A stretch of DNA of 39,994 nt from Pseudomonadota bacterium (lineage in GTDB: Bacteria; Pseudomonadota; Gammaproteobacteria; Xanthomonadales; Xanthomonadaceae). The first letter of the stretch is position 1. Every line of letters begins with the position of its first letter. Below the pieces are notes generated by a model. The model searched no databases. It was given only the letters and a program-made list of their open reading frames with translations, and was not told the origin of the DNA. A program made the translations under genes and the position numbers. The DNA is taken from assembly GCA_023388355.1 (NCBI GenBank), contig JAEWGI010000072.1, positions 1 to 39,994 of the forward strand. Reading direction: 5' to 3'. Positions 27,117 through 36,087 of this stretch are shown here, piece by piece.

Positions 27117-28253
27117 TCACGCCGCGCGGCGGCCCCGTGCGCGCGCGCCAAGGAACTCCGCGACGGGTGGGCCGAAGCGGGCCTCGTCGACCAGGAAGGC
27201 GTCATGCCCCTGCGGCGACTCCAGGGGCAGGAAGCGGGCCTCGCAGCTGCCGGCGCGCAGCCCTTCGGCAATCTCGCGCTGCTGCTGCAGCGGGAACAGG
27301 ATGTCGGTGTGCACGCCGATGGACAGGGCTTCCTCGATCTGGATCGACGCCAGGCCGGCCATGGTGTCGACGTGCAACGCCTCGCCGATGTCGAACCAGT
27401 CCATCGAGCGGCTGAGGTAGAGGTAACAGTTGGGGTCGAAGCGCCGCACGAAGCGCCGCGCGTGCGCCTCCAGGTAGCTCTCCACCTCGAACTCGAGCCC
27501 GAACGGATCCTCGTCGTTGCGGCGGTCGGAATCGAGCCGCACCCGCCCGAAACGGCCGTCCCATTCCAGCGCGGAGCGATAGGTGATCACCCCGAGCTTG
27601 CGCGCCATGCGCATGCCGGATTCGGGATAGGCATCCTCGGTGTACTGGCCGTTGTTCCAAAGCGGATCAAGGCGGATCGCCTCGCGTTGCAGCGAGCGGA
27701 TCGCGATCGAGAACGGCAGCGCGCGCGCCGCCCCGGAGATGTTGATGTGGCTGCGCGCGATCCCGGGGTGGCGCTGCAGCAGCGACAGCGCGGTCATCCC
27801 GCCCATCGAGTTGCCGATCACGCAGGCCAGCTGCCGGAGTCCCAGGTTCCGCACGACCGCGGCCGCGGCGTCGGCGCCGTCCTCGATCGACAGGTCGGGG
27901 AAGGCGAGGCGATAGGGAAGGTCGGTGGCGGGGTCGGTCGACGCCGGGCCGGTGCTGCCCTTGCAGCTGCCCAACGCGTTGGCGCAGACCACGAACCAGC
28001 GGTCGGTGTCGATCGGCTTGCCCGGGCCAAGCATCCATTCCCACCAGCCCGGCGCCGGGTTGCCCGGGTTGGCCGCGGCGTGCGCGTCGGGCGACAGGCC
28101 GGTGAGGATCAGGATCGCGTTACCGCCGTGGGCGTCGAGCCGTCCCCAGGTCTCGTAGGCCATGCGTGCACCGTGCAGCGCACCGCCACGCTTCATCGGG
28201 AACGGCGAAGGCAGGTCGCACCAGCGGGTGCCGGGCGGGATGAATTCGGTCAT
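27117..28253 (-). CDS. metX: MetX-family acyltransferase, probable serine O-succinyltransferase
   Basis: Alpha/beta-hydrolase-fold acyltransferase of 378 residues. The nucleophile is Ser149 (VIGNSMGGMTAL). Acid and base are the Asp in GVHTDILFP and the His in SPQGHDAFLVD. The sequence closely follows the Xanthomonas protein formerly called homoserine O-acetyltransferase, including MTEFIPPGT, LGSCKGSTGPAS and SIRSLQREAIRLDP-type stretches (here AIRSLQREAIRLDP). That group has been reassigned as serine O-succinyltransferase, which feeds cysteine synthesis. The succinyl/serine specificity is transferred by resemblance. It is located 40 bases after ccmI and 28 before the cysteine dioxygenase gene, all on the same strand. 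Confidence 0.92.
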   Translation of the reverse strand: MTEFIPPGTRWCDLPSPFPMKRGGALHGARMAYETWGRLDAHGGNAILILTGLSPDAHAAANPGNPAPGWWEWMLGPGKPIDTDRWFVVCANALGSCKGSTGPASTDPATDLPYRLAFPDLSIEDGADAAAAVVRNLGLRQLACVIGNSMGGMTALSLLQRHPGIARSHINISGAARALPFSIAIRSLQREAIRLDPLWNNGQYTEDAYPESGMRMARKLGVITYRSALEWDGRFGRVRLDSDRRNDEDPFGLEFEVESYLEAHARRFVRRFDPNCYLYLSRSMDWFDIGEALHVDTMAGLASIQIEEALSIGVHTDILFPLQQQREIAEGLRAGSCEARFLPLESPQGHDAFLVDEARFGPPVAEFLGARARGRRAA

Positions 28254-28293
28254 GCCGCGAAGTGTAGCGGGCGGGCCAATCGCGGCGCGCCGG

Positions 28294-29331
28294 TCAGGGG
28301 CCGCCCAGCACCAGTTCGACCGTCGCGTCGTGCGGCAGGGTCACGCGCACCGACGGCGATTCGATGTCCTCCGCGTTGCGATCGGCGCTGCCGCTGGCCG
28401 AAATCCGCGCCTGCACCAGCACTTCCGCCATCTGCGAGAGGCGGGAGGTGGGCATCAGGCTGTCATCGTCGTCAAGGGTGACCGACGCCGGCAGGTCGGC
28501 AAGGCGGTGGCGTTCTACCGCGACCGGGATCGGCGGGCCGTCGACCGCGCGCGCGGTGATGAAGACCACCGCGTCGGGATCCACCCGCAGCGTGGGCGTC
28601 ACGGTCAGCTTGACCGCGAGCTTCGCACCCCCCGCGCTTGCCGGCGCCTGCGCGGCCACGGGCAGGGCCGGCAGGCCAGCCTCGGCGCGCGCGGCGTCAA
28701 TCTCCTTGCGCAGGCTATCGCGGGTGGCGCCATCGACTTGCGCCAGCAGCGGCTCCCATGTCGCGGCGGCCTCGGCATTGCGTCCGGCCTGGCGCTGGGC
28801 GATGCCGAGGAACCAGCGCGCGCGCTGGTGCTGCGGCTGGCGGTCGACGGCGTGCTCCAGCATCGCCACCGCCTTGTCGTCGAACAGGCGCGAGGGATGG
28901 GCCTGGGCGCGGGCCTGCGCGGCCTCGGTGAGGATGTTGGGATCGTCCGGTTGCAGGTCGGCTGCCATCGCCCACGCATCGCGTGCACCGGCAAGGTCGC
29001 CTTGCACGACCAGCGAGCGGGCCAGCAGCGCCCAGCCCTCCGGCTGGTTGGGGTTGCGCTCGAGCTCGGTGCGCAGCTCCGCCATCGCCGCCGCGAGCTG
29101 CTGCGGATCGACGCGGCCATCGCCGGATTCGGTGGCGCTGGCGGCTTTCCGATTCTCCGGATCCAGCGCGGCGGGGTTTCCAAGCAGCTGGTACATCGCG
29201 ATCCCCAGCAACGGCACTACAGCCAGCGCGACCAGCCACGTGCGTGGGCGATTTCGGCGCAGCGGGGCAATCACCAGCGCGGTGACCGCCAAGGCGGCGA
29301 ACAGGAACGCGAGCAGGAACACGGGCGTCAT
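28294..29331 (-). CDS. ccmI: Cytochrome c maturation protein CcmI (CycH), TPR protein
   Basis: Membrane-anchored apocytochrome chaperone. The 345 residues have two N-terminal membrane segments (about 3-22 and 32-52) and then TPR-like helical repeats (AAMAELRTELERNPNQPEGW, from about 83; ARDAWAMAADLQPDDPNILT; MLEHAVDRQPQHQRARWFLG). A beta-rich C-terminal domain from about 235 resembles the periplasmic end of CcmI/CycH. ATG 29331 is chosen over two GTG codons just upstream. It overlaps the ccmH stop as TGATG and has AGGAG at good spacing. It ends the ccm series, with metX 40 bases beyond. Confidence 0.92.
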   Translation of the reverse strand: MTPVFLLAFLFAALAVTALVIAPLRRNRPRTWLVALAVVPLLGIAMYQLLGNPAALDPENRKAASATESGDGRVDPQQLAAAMAELRTELERNPNQPEGWALLARSLVVQGDLAGARDAWAMAADLQPDDPNILTEAAQARAQAHPSRLFDDKAVAMLEHAVDRQPQHQRARWFLGIAQRQAGRNAEAAATWEPLLAQVDGATRDSLRKEIDAARAEAGLPALPVAAQAPASAGGAKLAVKLTVTPTLRVDPDAVVFITARAVDGPPIPVAVERHRLADLPASVTLDDDDSLMPTSRLSQMAEVLVQARISASGSADRNAEDIESPSVRVTLPHDATVELVLGGP

Positions 29332-29801
29332 CACCACTCCTGGCCTTCATCCAGCGGATCGGGCGCCGCCCGGTTGGCGGACGCGCGGCGCCGCACGACC
29401 ACCGCGACCACGGCGATGCCGCCCAGCAGAACGAGCACGGGCCCGAGCCACAGCAGCAGGGTGCCGCCGCCGAAGCGTGGACGGTAGAGCACGAACTCGC
29501 CGTAGCGCTCGACCAGGAAGGTCTTGATCTCGGCGTCGCTGCGGCCCTCGCGCATGAGCTTGAACACTTCCTGGCGCAGGTCGTGCGCGATGGGCGCGTC
29601 GGAGTCCGCCAGCGACTGGTTCTGGCACATCACGCAGCGCAGTTCCACGGTGAGGTCGTGGAAGCGCTGCTCTTCGGCGGCGTCGCGGAACTCGAGCGGC
29701 GCTGCGTTGCGCACCGCCTGCGCCGCGACCGGCGCGAACGCCATCGCCGCGAGGATCGAGAGCAGTGCGCCCAAGACGAATGAACGCATGTGCGCGCTCA
29801 T
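29331..29801 (-). CDS. ccmH: Cytochrome c maturation thiol-reductase CcmH
   Basis: Reduces apocytochrome CXXCH cysteines so that haem can be attached. The 156-residue exported protein has a signal segment (residues 5-28), the family motif LRCVMCQNQSLADS with Cys56 and Cys59, the helical HDLRQEVFKLMREGRSDAEI stretch, YGEFVLYRPRF, and a C-terminal membrane anchor (about 110-135). The start overlaps the ccmG stop as ATGA. A second ATG four codons in would also give a normal signal peptide. Confidence 0.96.
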   Translation of the reverse strand: MSAHMRSFVLGALLSILAAMAFAPVAAQAVRNAAPLEFRDAAEEQRFHDLTVELRCVMCQNQSLADSDAPIAHDLRQEVFKLMREGRSDAEIKTFLVERYGEFVLYRPRFGGGTLLLWLGPVLVLLGGIAVVAVVVRRRASANRAAPDPLDEGQEW

Positions 29802-30355
29802 TGTCCGGCCCCGGCAGCGGCAATCATCGCCTCGACCTGCGGCGCGAGGACGTCATCGACGATGGCGTCTGTCAATGGCCCGACGTGCTTCCAGCGCACG
29901 ATGCCATTGGCATCGACCAGGAAGGTTTCCGGCGCGCCATAGATGCCCCATTCGATGGCGGTGCCGCCTTCGTAGTCGGTGATTACCACGAAGTACGGGT
30001 TGCCGAAGCGCTCCAGCCAGCGCAGGGCGTCCGCGGGCTCGTCCTTCCAGTTGTAGCCGACCACGCGGATGCGCTTGGTCTGCGCGTAGCGCTCCAGCAC
30101 CGGGTGCTCGTCGCGGCAGGCCGGGCACCAGCTGCCCCAGACATTCAGCAGGTACGGCTGGCCGCGCAGGTTGGCGCTGCCGACCCGGTAGCTGGCATCG
30201 TGCAGAACCGGCAGCGAGAACTCGGGGGCCGGCTTGCCGATCAGCGGCGAGGGCAGGGATTCGCGGTCGGGGCGGTCGGACACCAGCACGCCGTAGAACA
30301 GCAGGCCGACCAGCGCCAGGAAGACGCCGCCAATGAGCCACGCGCGGGCCTTCAT
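29798..30355 (-). CDS. ccmG: Thiol:disulfide interchange protein CcmG/DsbE
   Basis: Membrane-tethered, periplasmic thioredoxin-fold reductant for the CcmH/apocytochrome system. The 185 residues include one N-terminal anchor (about 5-25), the active site WGSWCPAC (Cys77, Cys80), the typical VVGYNWKDEPADALRWL stretch and the cis-Pro region YGAPETFLVD. The start overlaps the ccmF stop and the stop overlaps the ccmH start, both as ATGA. Confidence 0.96.
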   Translation of the reverse strand: MKARAWLIGGVFLALVGLLFYGVLVSDRPDRESLPSPLIGKPAPEFSLPVLHDASYRVGSANLRGQPYLLNVWGSWCPACRDEHPVLERYAQTKRIRVVGYNWKDEPADALRWLERFGNPYFVVITDYEGGTAIEWGIYGAPETFLVDANGIVRWKHVGPLTDAIVDDVLAPQVEAMIAAAGAGQ

Positions 30356-32274
30356 CGCGGCGCTCCCACCGGCTTGCGGAAGCGGCGGTCGGCGGCGGCG
30401 ACGAAGCCGCCCAGCGCCATCAGCAGCGCGCCCGCCCAGACCCAGCGCACGAACGGCTTGACGTGCACGCGCACCGCCCACGCCTCGCCGCCCAACGGGT
30501 CGCCCAGCGCGGCGAGGATGTCGGCGGTCACCCCTGCGTGGATGCCGGCGTCGGTCATGACCTGGCCGCCGCTGGCGTACGCGCGCTTTTCCGGGTGCAG
30601 CAGCACCAGCGGCTGGCCATCGCGGAACACCTGCACCAGCCCACGGTCGGCGGAGTAGTTGGGGCCCTGCACGCGCTGCACGCCATCGAACCGGAAGGCG
30701 TAGCGACCCAGCTCGACCTGCTGCCCCGGCTCCATCGCCACCTCGCGGTGCGACTGCTGCGCCTCGATCAGCAGCGCGCCCACCAGGAATACCGCGATGC
30801 CAAGGTGCCCCAGCACCATGCCGGCCATCTCCGGCGTGAAGCTGCGGCCCTTGGCGCGCAGTCGCGTCCACACGAAGCGCAGCGTGCCGGTCGCCACCCA
30901 TGCCGCCCCCGCGATGCCGGCGGCGGTCTTCAGCGGGCCCTGCGGCGCAAGGAAGTAGGCCACCACGCCCGCCGCCAGCGAAAACGCCAGCCACGGCAGC
31001 AGCATCGCCACCGGCTGCGAGACCTGCTCGCGCTGCCAGCGCGTGAGCGGGCCGAACGGCACCAGCAGCACCAGCGGCGCCATCAGCACGATGAACAGGG
31101 TGCCGAAGTAGGGCGGCCCGACCGAGACCTTGCCCAGCCCCAGCGCATCCGCGAGCAGCGGATACAGCGTGCCGAACAGCACCATCGCGCACGCCGATGC
31201 CAGCAGCAGGTTGTTGACCAGCAGCAGCGTCTCGCGCGAGGCCGCCGAGAACGGCTTGCCGTCCTCGAGCTTGGGCGCGCGCAGCACGTACAGCAGCAGC
31301 GAGCCACCAATGACGATGGTCAGGAAGACCAGGATGAAGAGCCCGCGCGCGGGATCGGCTGCGAATGAGTGCACGCTGGTCAGCACGCCCGAGCGCACCA
31401 GGAACGCGCCCAGCAGCGACAGCGAGAAGGTGGCGATGGCCAGCAGCAGCGTCCAGCTGTTGAAGCTGCCGCGCTTCTCGGTGGCGGCCTGCGAGTGGAT
31501 CAGCGCCGCGCCCACCAGCCATGGCATGAAGCTGGCGTTCTCCACCGGATCCCAGAACCACCAGCCGCCCCAGCCCAGTTCGTAGTAGGCCCACCATGAG
31601 CCGAGGAAGATGCCGATGGTCAGGAACGCCCAGGCGATGTTGGTCCATGGCCGCGTCCAGCGCAGCCAGCGGTTGTCGATGCGGCCGTCAAGCAGGCCCG
31701 CGATGGCGAACGCGAACGGCACCACGAAGCCGATGTAGCCGACGTAGAGCATCGGCGGATGCACCGACATCCCGCGGTCCTGCAGCAGCGGGTTGAGGTC
31801 ATGGCCCTCGAGCGGCGCCGGCAGCAGCCGCTCGAACGGATTGGAGGTGAAGATCAGGAACGACAGGAAGCCGATCGCCACCAGCCCGATCACGCCGAGC
31901 ACCCGCGCCGACACCGTTTCCGGCAGCTGGCCGGAGAAGCGCGCCACCGCGCCATTCCAGATCGCCAGCATCAGCACCCACAGCAGCAGCGAGCCCTCGT
32001 GCGAGCCCCAGACCGCCATGTAGCGATAGGCCAGCGGCAGCAGCGTGTTGGAATGGTTGGCGACGTACGCCACCGAGAAATCCTGCTGCACGAAGGCGTT
32101 GGTCAGCGCCGCGTAGGCGATCGCGACCAGCGCCAGTTGCGCGTAGGCAGATGGGCGCGCCACCCGCATCCACGCGCTGTCGCCGCGCTCCGCGCCGGCC
32201 AGCCCGGCGACGCTCTGCAGCAGGGCGAACACCAGCGCCAGACCCAGCGCGGCCTGTCCGATCTCCGGAACCAC
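30352..32274 (-). CDS. ccmF: Haem lyase subunit CcmF
   Basis: Core of the haem ligation complex, transferring haem from CcmE to apocytochrome c. The 640-residue polytopic protein has the tryptophan-rich haem-handling motif GWGGWWFWDPVENAS, followed by MPWLVGAALIHS, and conserved RDRGMSVHPPMLYVGY-type segments (here LQDRGMSVHPPMLYVGYIG). It starts at GTG 32274, overlapping the ccmE stop as TAGTG. The frame is open further upstream, but similarity begins here. Confidence 0.96.
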   Translation of the reverse strand: MVPEIGQAALGLALVFALLQSVAGLAGAERGDSAWMRVARPSAYAQLALVAIAYAALTNAFVQQDFSVAYVANHSNTLLPLAYRYMAVWGSHEGSLLLWVLMLAIWNGAVARFSGQLPETVSARVLGVIGLVAIGFLSFLIFTSNPFERLLPAPLEGHDLNPLLQDRGMSVHPPMLYVGYIGFVVPFAFAIAGLLDGRIDNRWLRWTRPWTNIAWAFLTIGIFLGSWWAYYELGWGGWWFWDPVENASFMPWLVGAALIHSQAATEKRGSFNSWTLLLAIATFSLSLLGAFLVRSGVLTSVHSFAADPARGLFILVFLTIVIGGSLLLYVLRAPKLEDGKPFSAASRETLLLVNNLLLASACAMVLFGTLYPLLADALGLGKVSVGPPYFGTLFIVLMAPLVLLVPFGPLTRWQREQVSQPVAMLLPWLAFSLAAGVVAYFLAPQGPLKTAAGIAGAAWVATGTLRFVWTRLRAKGRSFTPEMAGMVLGHLGIAVFLVGALLIEAQQSHREVAMEPGQQVELGRYAFRFDGVQRVQGPNYSADRGLVQVFRDGQPLVLLHPEKRAYASGGQVMTDAGIHAGVTADILAALGDPLGGEAWAVRVHVKPFVRWVWAGALLMALGGFVAAADRRFRKPVGAPR

Positions 32275-32765
32275 TAGCGCGCGGCCCCGGTGGCGGTCGG
32301 CGCGGGGACCTCGACGTTGTGCTTCTCGTGCGCCAGGCCCATCTTGTCGGCCACTTCCTTGGGCACGTAGGTTTCGTCGTGCTTGGCCAGGACTTCGTCG
32401 GCGACGAAGGTGCCGTCGGCGCGCATGCGGCCGGTGGCGACCACCGACTGGCTCTCGCGGAACAGGTCCGGGAGGATGCCGGTGTAGACCACGGGCAGCA
32501 GGGCGTCGCCGTCGCTGACCTGGAAGCGCGCCTCCATCGAGCCCTGGGGGCGCTCGAACGAGCCCTTGGCCACCATCCCGCCAAGGCGGAAGCGGGTGGC
32601 GCCAGAGGCGACGTCGGCGCCGGCGCGGCCGTCCAGCACTTCGGCCGGGGTGAACAGGTAGGCGACGTTGCGTTGCAGCGCCGCGGTCACCAGCACCGCG
32701 ACCAGCGCCGCGGCGGCGACCAGGCCAAGCACCAGCCAGAGGCGACGGCGGCGGGTGGGATTCAT
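32274..32765 (-). CDS. ccmE: Haem chaperone CcmE
   Basis: Periplasmic carrier that binds haem covalently. The 163 residues have an N-terminal anchor (about 8-30), an OB-fold ([25 protein letters not shown]), and the haem-binding His129 with Tyr133 in [11 protein letters not shown] good AAGGAG lies 9 bases before the ATG, which overlaps the ccmD stop. A tail rich in Ala, Pro and Thr ends the protein. Confidence 0.96.
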   Translation of the reverse strand: MNPTRRRRLWLVLGLVAAAALVAVLVTAALQRNVAYLFTPAEVLDGRAGADVASGATRFRLGGMVAKGSFERPQGSMEARFQVSDGDALLPVVYTGILPDLFRESQSVVATGRMRADGTFVADEVLAKHDETYVPKEVADKMGLAHEKHNVEVPAPTATGAAR

Positions 32766-32938
32766 CGGCCAAGCTCCTTGGGGGTTGCATCGGGGGCGGG
32801 GCGCGCGGCCCTGCGTGCGGCCAGCCGGCGCGCGGCGCGCTGCTGGCGGGCGATCGCCAGGCGCGGGGCGATCCAGTCCCACGCCAGCATCAGGGCGAAC
32901 ACCGCATAGGCAGCGGCGACGTACCCGCTGTAGCTCAT
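32762..32938 (-). CDS. ccmD: Cytochrome c maturation small membrane protein CcmD
   Basis: The 58-residue protein has one membrane helix ([20 protein letters not shown], residues 5-24) and a strongly basic Arg/Ala cytosolic tail, as expected of CcmD, which helps release holo-CcmE from the CcmABC complex. Overlaps of four bases with ccmC before it and ccmE after it support the call. It is easily missed because of its size. Confidence 0.93.
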   Translation of the reverse strand: MSYSGYVAAAYAVFALMLAWDWIAPRLAIARQQRAARRLAARRAARPAPDATPKELGR

Positions 32939-33693
32939 GCCCCGGCTCCCGACGCGCGGCGCACCCAGTCCTTGCCGGCTTCGCGCTGCAGGTTGTCGGC
33001 GCGGGCGCGGGCGAGCAGCGAGCCGGCGAACCACAACTTGGTGCCGACCAGCATCCAGACCAGCGGCGGGATCATGCTGGCGTCCATCGAGGATTCGCCG
33101 AACACGCGGATGGTCTGGCCCTGGTGCAGCGAGTTCCACCACACCACCGAGTAACGGATGATCGGCAGCATCACCACGCCCACCAGCGCCAGCAGGCCCG
33201 CGGCGCGCGCGGCGGTGCGGCGATCGTCGATCGCGTGGTAGAGCCCGATCACCCCCAGGTACAGGAACAGCAGGACCAGCTGGCTGGTCAGGCGCGGATC
33301 CCAGTCCCACCAGGTCCCCCACATCGGCTTGCCCCAGATCGAGCCGGTCGCCAGGGTCACCACCGTGAACGCGGCGCCGATGGGGGCGCAGGCCATCGCC
33401 AGGATCTCGCACAGCTTGATCCGCCAGATCAGCGCTATCGCCGAATACAGCGCCATCAGACCGAACACGGCCATGCTCATCCAGGCCGCCGGCACGTGGA
33501 TGTAGAGGATGCGGAAGCTGTCGCCCTGCTGGTAGTCGGCGGGAACCTGGAACAGCGCGCCATAGATGCCGATGCCCATCAGCGCCAGGCCCAGCGCGTA
33601 GCCCCAGGGCGCCCAGCGGGCGGCAAACCGGTCGAAGTAGGGTGGCGAGCCAAGCTGGTGGAACCAGCGGAGCACCGGGTTCATCTGTGGCAT
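32935..33693 (-). CDS. ccmC: Haem-handling membrane protein CcmC
   Basis: Loads haem onto CcmE. The 252-residue, six-helix membrane protein carries the [15 protein letters not shown] motif and flanking conserved His residues ([24 protein letters not shown]). Two ATGs are possible: 33693 ([10 protein letters not shown]) and 33684 (MNPVLRW). Many homologues start at the second. Neither has a strong ribosome-binding site. The 186 bases before it are the only real gap in the ccm series. Confidence 0.94.
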   Translation of the reverse strand: MPQMNPVLRWFHQLGSPPYFDRFAARWAPWGYALGLALMGIGIYGALFQVPADYQQGDSFRILYIHVPAAWMSMAVFGLMALYSAIALIWRIKLCEILAMACAPIGAAFTVVTLATGSIWGKPMWGTWWDWDPRLTSQLVLLFLYLGVIGLYHAIDDRRTAARAAGLLALVGVVMLPIIRYSVVWWNSLHQGQTIRVFGESSMDASMIPPLVWMLVGTKLWFAGSLLARARADNLQREAGKDWVRRASGAGA

Positions 33694-33778
33694 GTGCGGT
33701 TCGCTGTCGGGAAGCGGTGGGCCCGCGTCCGGGAAGCCTTGCCGGCATGCAGCCGCCGGGGTTCCCATTCTTTCAGGT

Positions 33779-33808
33779 TTGGCCCCGCGGGCCAAGCAAG
33801 CGCTTGCT
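33779..33808. promoter_or_regulatory. Adjacent dyads in the ccmB-ccmC gap
   Basis: TTGGCCC (33779-33785) is mirrored by GGGCCAA (33789-33795). A perfect 14-base palindrome, AGCAAGCGCTTGCT (33795-33808), starts where it ends. They lie about 90-115 bases upstream of ccmC in the only gap of an otherwise overlapping operon. They may be an operator or promoter element for ccmC and beyond, or a transcript hairpin. Confidence 0.4.
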
Positions 33809-33879
33809 GGTCGATCATGGCGGAAGCGTGCCGCCGGGCGCGGCCGCATGCACTGACCCGGGTCAACCGCGCCTGCGAA

Positions 33880-34548
33880 TCAGGACAGGGCGATGCGGAT
33901 CGCCGCGGCGGCCGCCAGCGGGGCCAGTACCGCTGCCGCAATCACGCCCGCGGCCAGCATCAGCAGGCCGCCCACCGGATCGAAGCCCTGCGTCGAGGCG
34001 GTCACGCTGCCCGCCCCGAACACCAGCACCGGCACGTACAGGGGCAGCGCCAGCAGCGCGACCAGGATCCCCGACCGGCGCATGCCGACCGTGAGCGCGG
34101 CAATGACCGCGCCGAGCAGGGCCAGCAGCGGCGTGCCCAGCAGCAGCGAGGCGAACAGCACGCCCCAGTCCGCGCGCGGCAGGGCCATGAGTTCGGCCAG
34201 CACCGGCATCGCCAATACCAGCGGCAGCGCTGTGGTGGCCCAGTGCGTGGCCACCCGCACCAGCACCAGCCAGGCCAGCGGCACGGGCGCCAGCAGCCAT
34301 TGCTCCAGCGAGCCGTCCTCGGCATCGCCGCGGAACAGGGTATCGAGCGCCAGCAGGCCCGAGAGCAGCACTGCCACCCACAGGGCGGCGGGCGCGACCC
34401 GCGCCAGCATCGCGCGGTCATTGCCCAGGGCCAGCGCGAACAGCACCAGCACCAGCAGGGCGAACAGCGCCGGCTGCAGCGCATCGCCGCGGCGGCGCCA
34501 CAGCAGCTGCAGGTCGCGCACGGCCAGCGCGCGGGCCGCCGACCACAT
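33880..34548 (-). CDS. ccmB: Haem exporter membrane subunit CcmB
   Basis: Membrane half of the CcmAB ABC complex that frees haem-loaded CcmE. The 222 residues form about six hydrophobic segments. An N-terminal ALAVRDLQLLWRRRGDALQP stretch is typical, as are EDGSLEQWLLAPVP and GMRRSGILVALLALPLYVPVL further on. The ATG overlaps the ccmA stop as TGATG. Confidence 0.95.
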   Translation of the reverse strand: MWSAARALAVRDLQLLWRRRGDALQPALFALLVLVLFALALGNDRAMLARVAPAALWVAVLLSGLLALDTLFRGDAEDGSLEQWLLAPVPLAWLVLVRVATHWATTALPLVLAMPVLAELMALPRADWGVLFASLLLGTPLLALLGAVIAALTVGMRRSGILVALLALPLYVPVLVFGAGSVTASTQGFDPVGGLLMLAAGVIAAAVLAPLAAAAAIRIALS

Positions 34549-35192
34549 CACGAGGGCCGCTCCAGCCGCAGCAGCCGGGTGCGCACCGGCGGCGCGGCGT
34601 AGGCGCCGTGGGTGGTGACCATGGCCCCGCCCCCTTCGCGCAGGTGCGCCTGGACCATGCGGTTCACCAGTTCGATGCCTTCCAGGTCGAGGTTCGCGTA
34701 GGGTTCGTCCATCAGCCACAGCGGCGCGGGCGAGAGCCATAGCCGTGCCAGCGACAGGCGCTTGCGCTGGCCCGCGGACATCTGCCGCGCCAGCGCGTCC
34801 TCGTAACCGGCCAGGCCGACGATCGCCATCGCGTCCTCCAGCGACAGCCCAGGCCGGCTGCCATGCAGGCCGCACAGGAAGCGCAGGTTCTCCAGCGCGC
34901 TGAGGTCTGCCTTCTGCGCCGGCAGGTGGCCCAGGTAGCCCACCACCCGCGCGCGCAGCGCGGCGTCCTCCGGCTTGCCCTGCAGGCGCACTTCGCCGCC
35001 CTCGGCACGCAGCAGGCCGGCCAGCACCTTCAGCAGGGTGGTCTTGCCGGCGCCGTTGTCGCCTTGGACCAGCAAGGCCTCGCCGGCGGCCACCTCGAAA
35101 TTCACCGGGCCGAACACGGGGACGTCATTGCGCGTGAAGCGCAGGCCGTGGGCGGACAGCAGGGGCGGGGCGGGGCTGGCGGTCTGGGGCAT
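34548..35192 (-). CDS. ccmA: Haem exporter ATP-binding subunit CcmA
   Basis: ATPase of the CcmABCD complex. The 214 residues hold the Walker A motif GDNGAGKTT, the short CcmA-type signature [16 protein letters not shown], Walker [13 protein letters not shown] and the switch TTHG. It is the first gene of the ccm series. ATG 35192 is chosen because the upstream in-frame extension is non-homologous. A TAGAAT (35235-35230) on the same strand could be a -10 element, without a clear -35. Confidence 0.95.
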   Translation of the reverse strand: MPQTASPAPPLLSAHGLRFTRNDVPVFGPVNFEVAAGEALLVQGDNGAGKTTLLKVLAGLLRAEGGEVRLQGKPEDAALRARVVGYLGHLPAQKADLSALENLRFLCGLHGSRPGLSLEDAMAIVGLAGYEDALARQMSAGQRKRLSLARLWLSPAPLWLMDEPYANLDLEGIELVNRMVQAHLREGGGAMVTTHGAYAAPPVRTRLLRLERPS

Positions 35193-35265
35193 CAGGCGGC
35201 ACGGGCCGCGACAGCGACCGGACCGCGGCATTCTAGACAAAGCGCGCGCCGATGGCCGCACGCAA

Positions 35266-35289
35266 GACCGGCGGCCTGCGCCGCCGGTC
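35266..35289 (-). terminator. Terminator-like hairpin after azurin
   Basis: GACCGGCGGC (35266-35275) is fully complementary to 35280-35289 across a 4-base loop. It begins 22 bases beyond the azurin stop on the minus strand and is followed only by TTG, so the U-tract is weak. It separates azurin from ccmA. Confidence 0.5.
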
Positions 35290-35311
35290 GTAGGGTGGAG
35301 ATGCGCGGCCG

Positions 35312-35929
35312 TTACTGGACCGCGATGTTGCCCTGCATGAGCGTCAGGTGGCCCGGGAACGAGCAGAAGAACTTGAACGGTCCGCCGGACTTGATCTTCG
35401 ACACGTCGAAGCTCACCGAAGTGGACTCGCCGCCGCCAATCATCTTGCTTGCGGCAATGACCCGGGTATCGCCGGCCTTGATGTGCTCGGGGCTGACCGT
35501 CATGCCGTCGCGCGCGATCGCGGGCATGTCGGTCGCGGTGGAGATCACCACGTTGTGGCCCATCGCGGCCACCGGCAACTTGCCCACGTGCTTGAGGTTG
35601 ATGGTGAACGTGCTGCAGCTGGCCGGCACGGTGATGGCGTTGACGTTGAACTGCATCGCGTCATTGCCCTCGATGGTGGTGGCGCAGTTGGCGACCGTGG
35701 CGGGCTTGTCACCGGCGGCGCCGCTGGTGGCCGGCGCATCGGTCGGAGCCGGGGTCGCTTCGGTGGGTGCAGCGGGGGCGGGAGCAGGCGTGTCGCTGGC
35801 CGGCATCGTGTCCGCCGGGGCTTGCGGGGCGGGCGTGTCGGCGGCGGGTGTCGTGGTGTCGGCCGGCTGGCTGCAGGCGGACAGCGCGATGACCAGTGCG
35901 CTGGCGAGAAGGGCGTGGCGGTGCTTCAT
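35312..35929 (-). CDS. Lipid-anchored azurin
   Basis: Blue copper protein that carries single electrons in the periplasm. The 205 residues start with a lipoprotein signal ending LSAC (Cys19), then about 60 residues of Pro/Ala/Thr linker, then an azurin domain from about 80. Copper ligands are His125 (GHNVV), Cys189 (FFCSFPGH), His194 and Met198. Cys82 and Cys105 fit the conserved disulfide. This layout matches the Laz type of outer-membrane azurins. A strong AAGGAGT precedes the ATG. It lies upstream of the ccm genes in the same direction, with a terminator-like hairpin between. Confidence 0.94.
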   Translation of the reverse strand: MKHRHALLASALVIALSACSQPADTTTPAADTPAPQAPADTMPASDTPAPAPAAPTEATPAPTDAPATSGAAGDKPATVANCATTIEGNDAMQFNVNAITVPASCSTFTINLKHVGKLPVAAMGHNVVISTATDMPAIARDGMTVSPEHIKAGDTRVIAASKMIGGGESTSVSFDVSKIKSGGPFKFFCSFPGHLTLMQGNIAVQ

Positions 35930-36087
35930 GCGGACTCCTTGGGAATGCGGCTGCGCGGTTTGGCGTGCTGCCTCGGGGGTGCGCGCAAGGGTGCCGCCCG
36001 GCAGGTCAATCGCGCGTGATACGGATGCAAAGCCCGCGTTACAGGGTTTTTCGTACACTCCGGGTCCCCTTTTCGCGCAGCTCCACG

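Noticed and set aside
33795..33808. Perfect 14-base palindrome as a LacI-family operator
   Set aside because: The shape fits loosely, but no LacI-type gene is nearby and the palindrome alone does not identify a regulator. It is reported only as a dyad.
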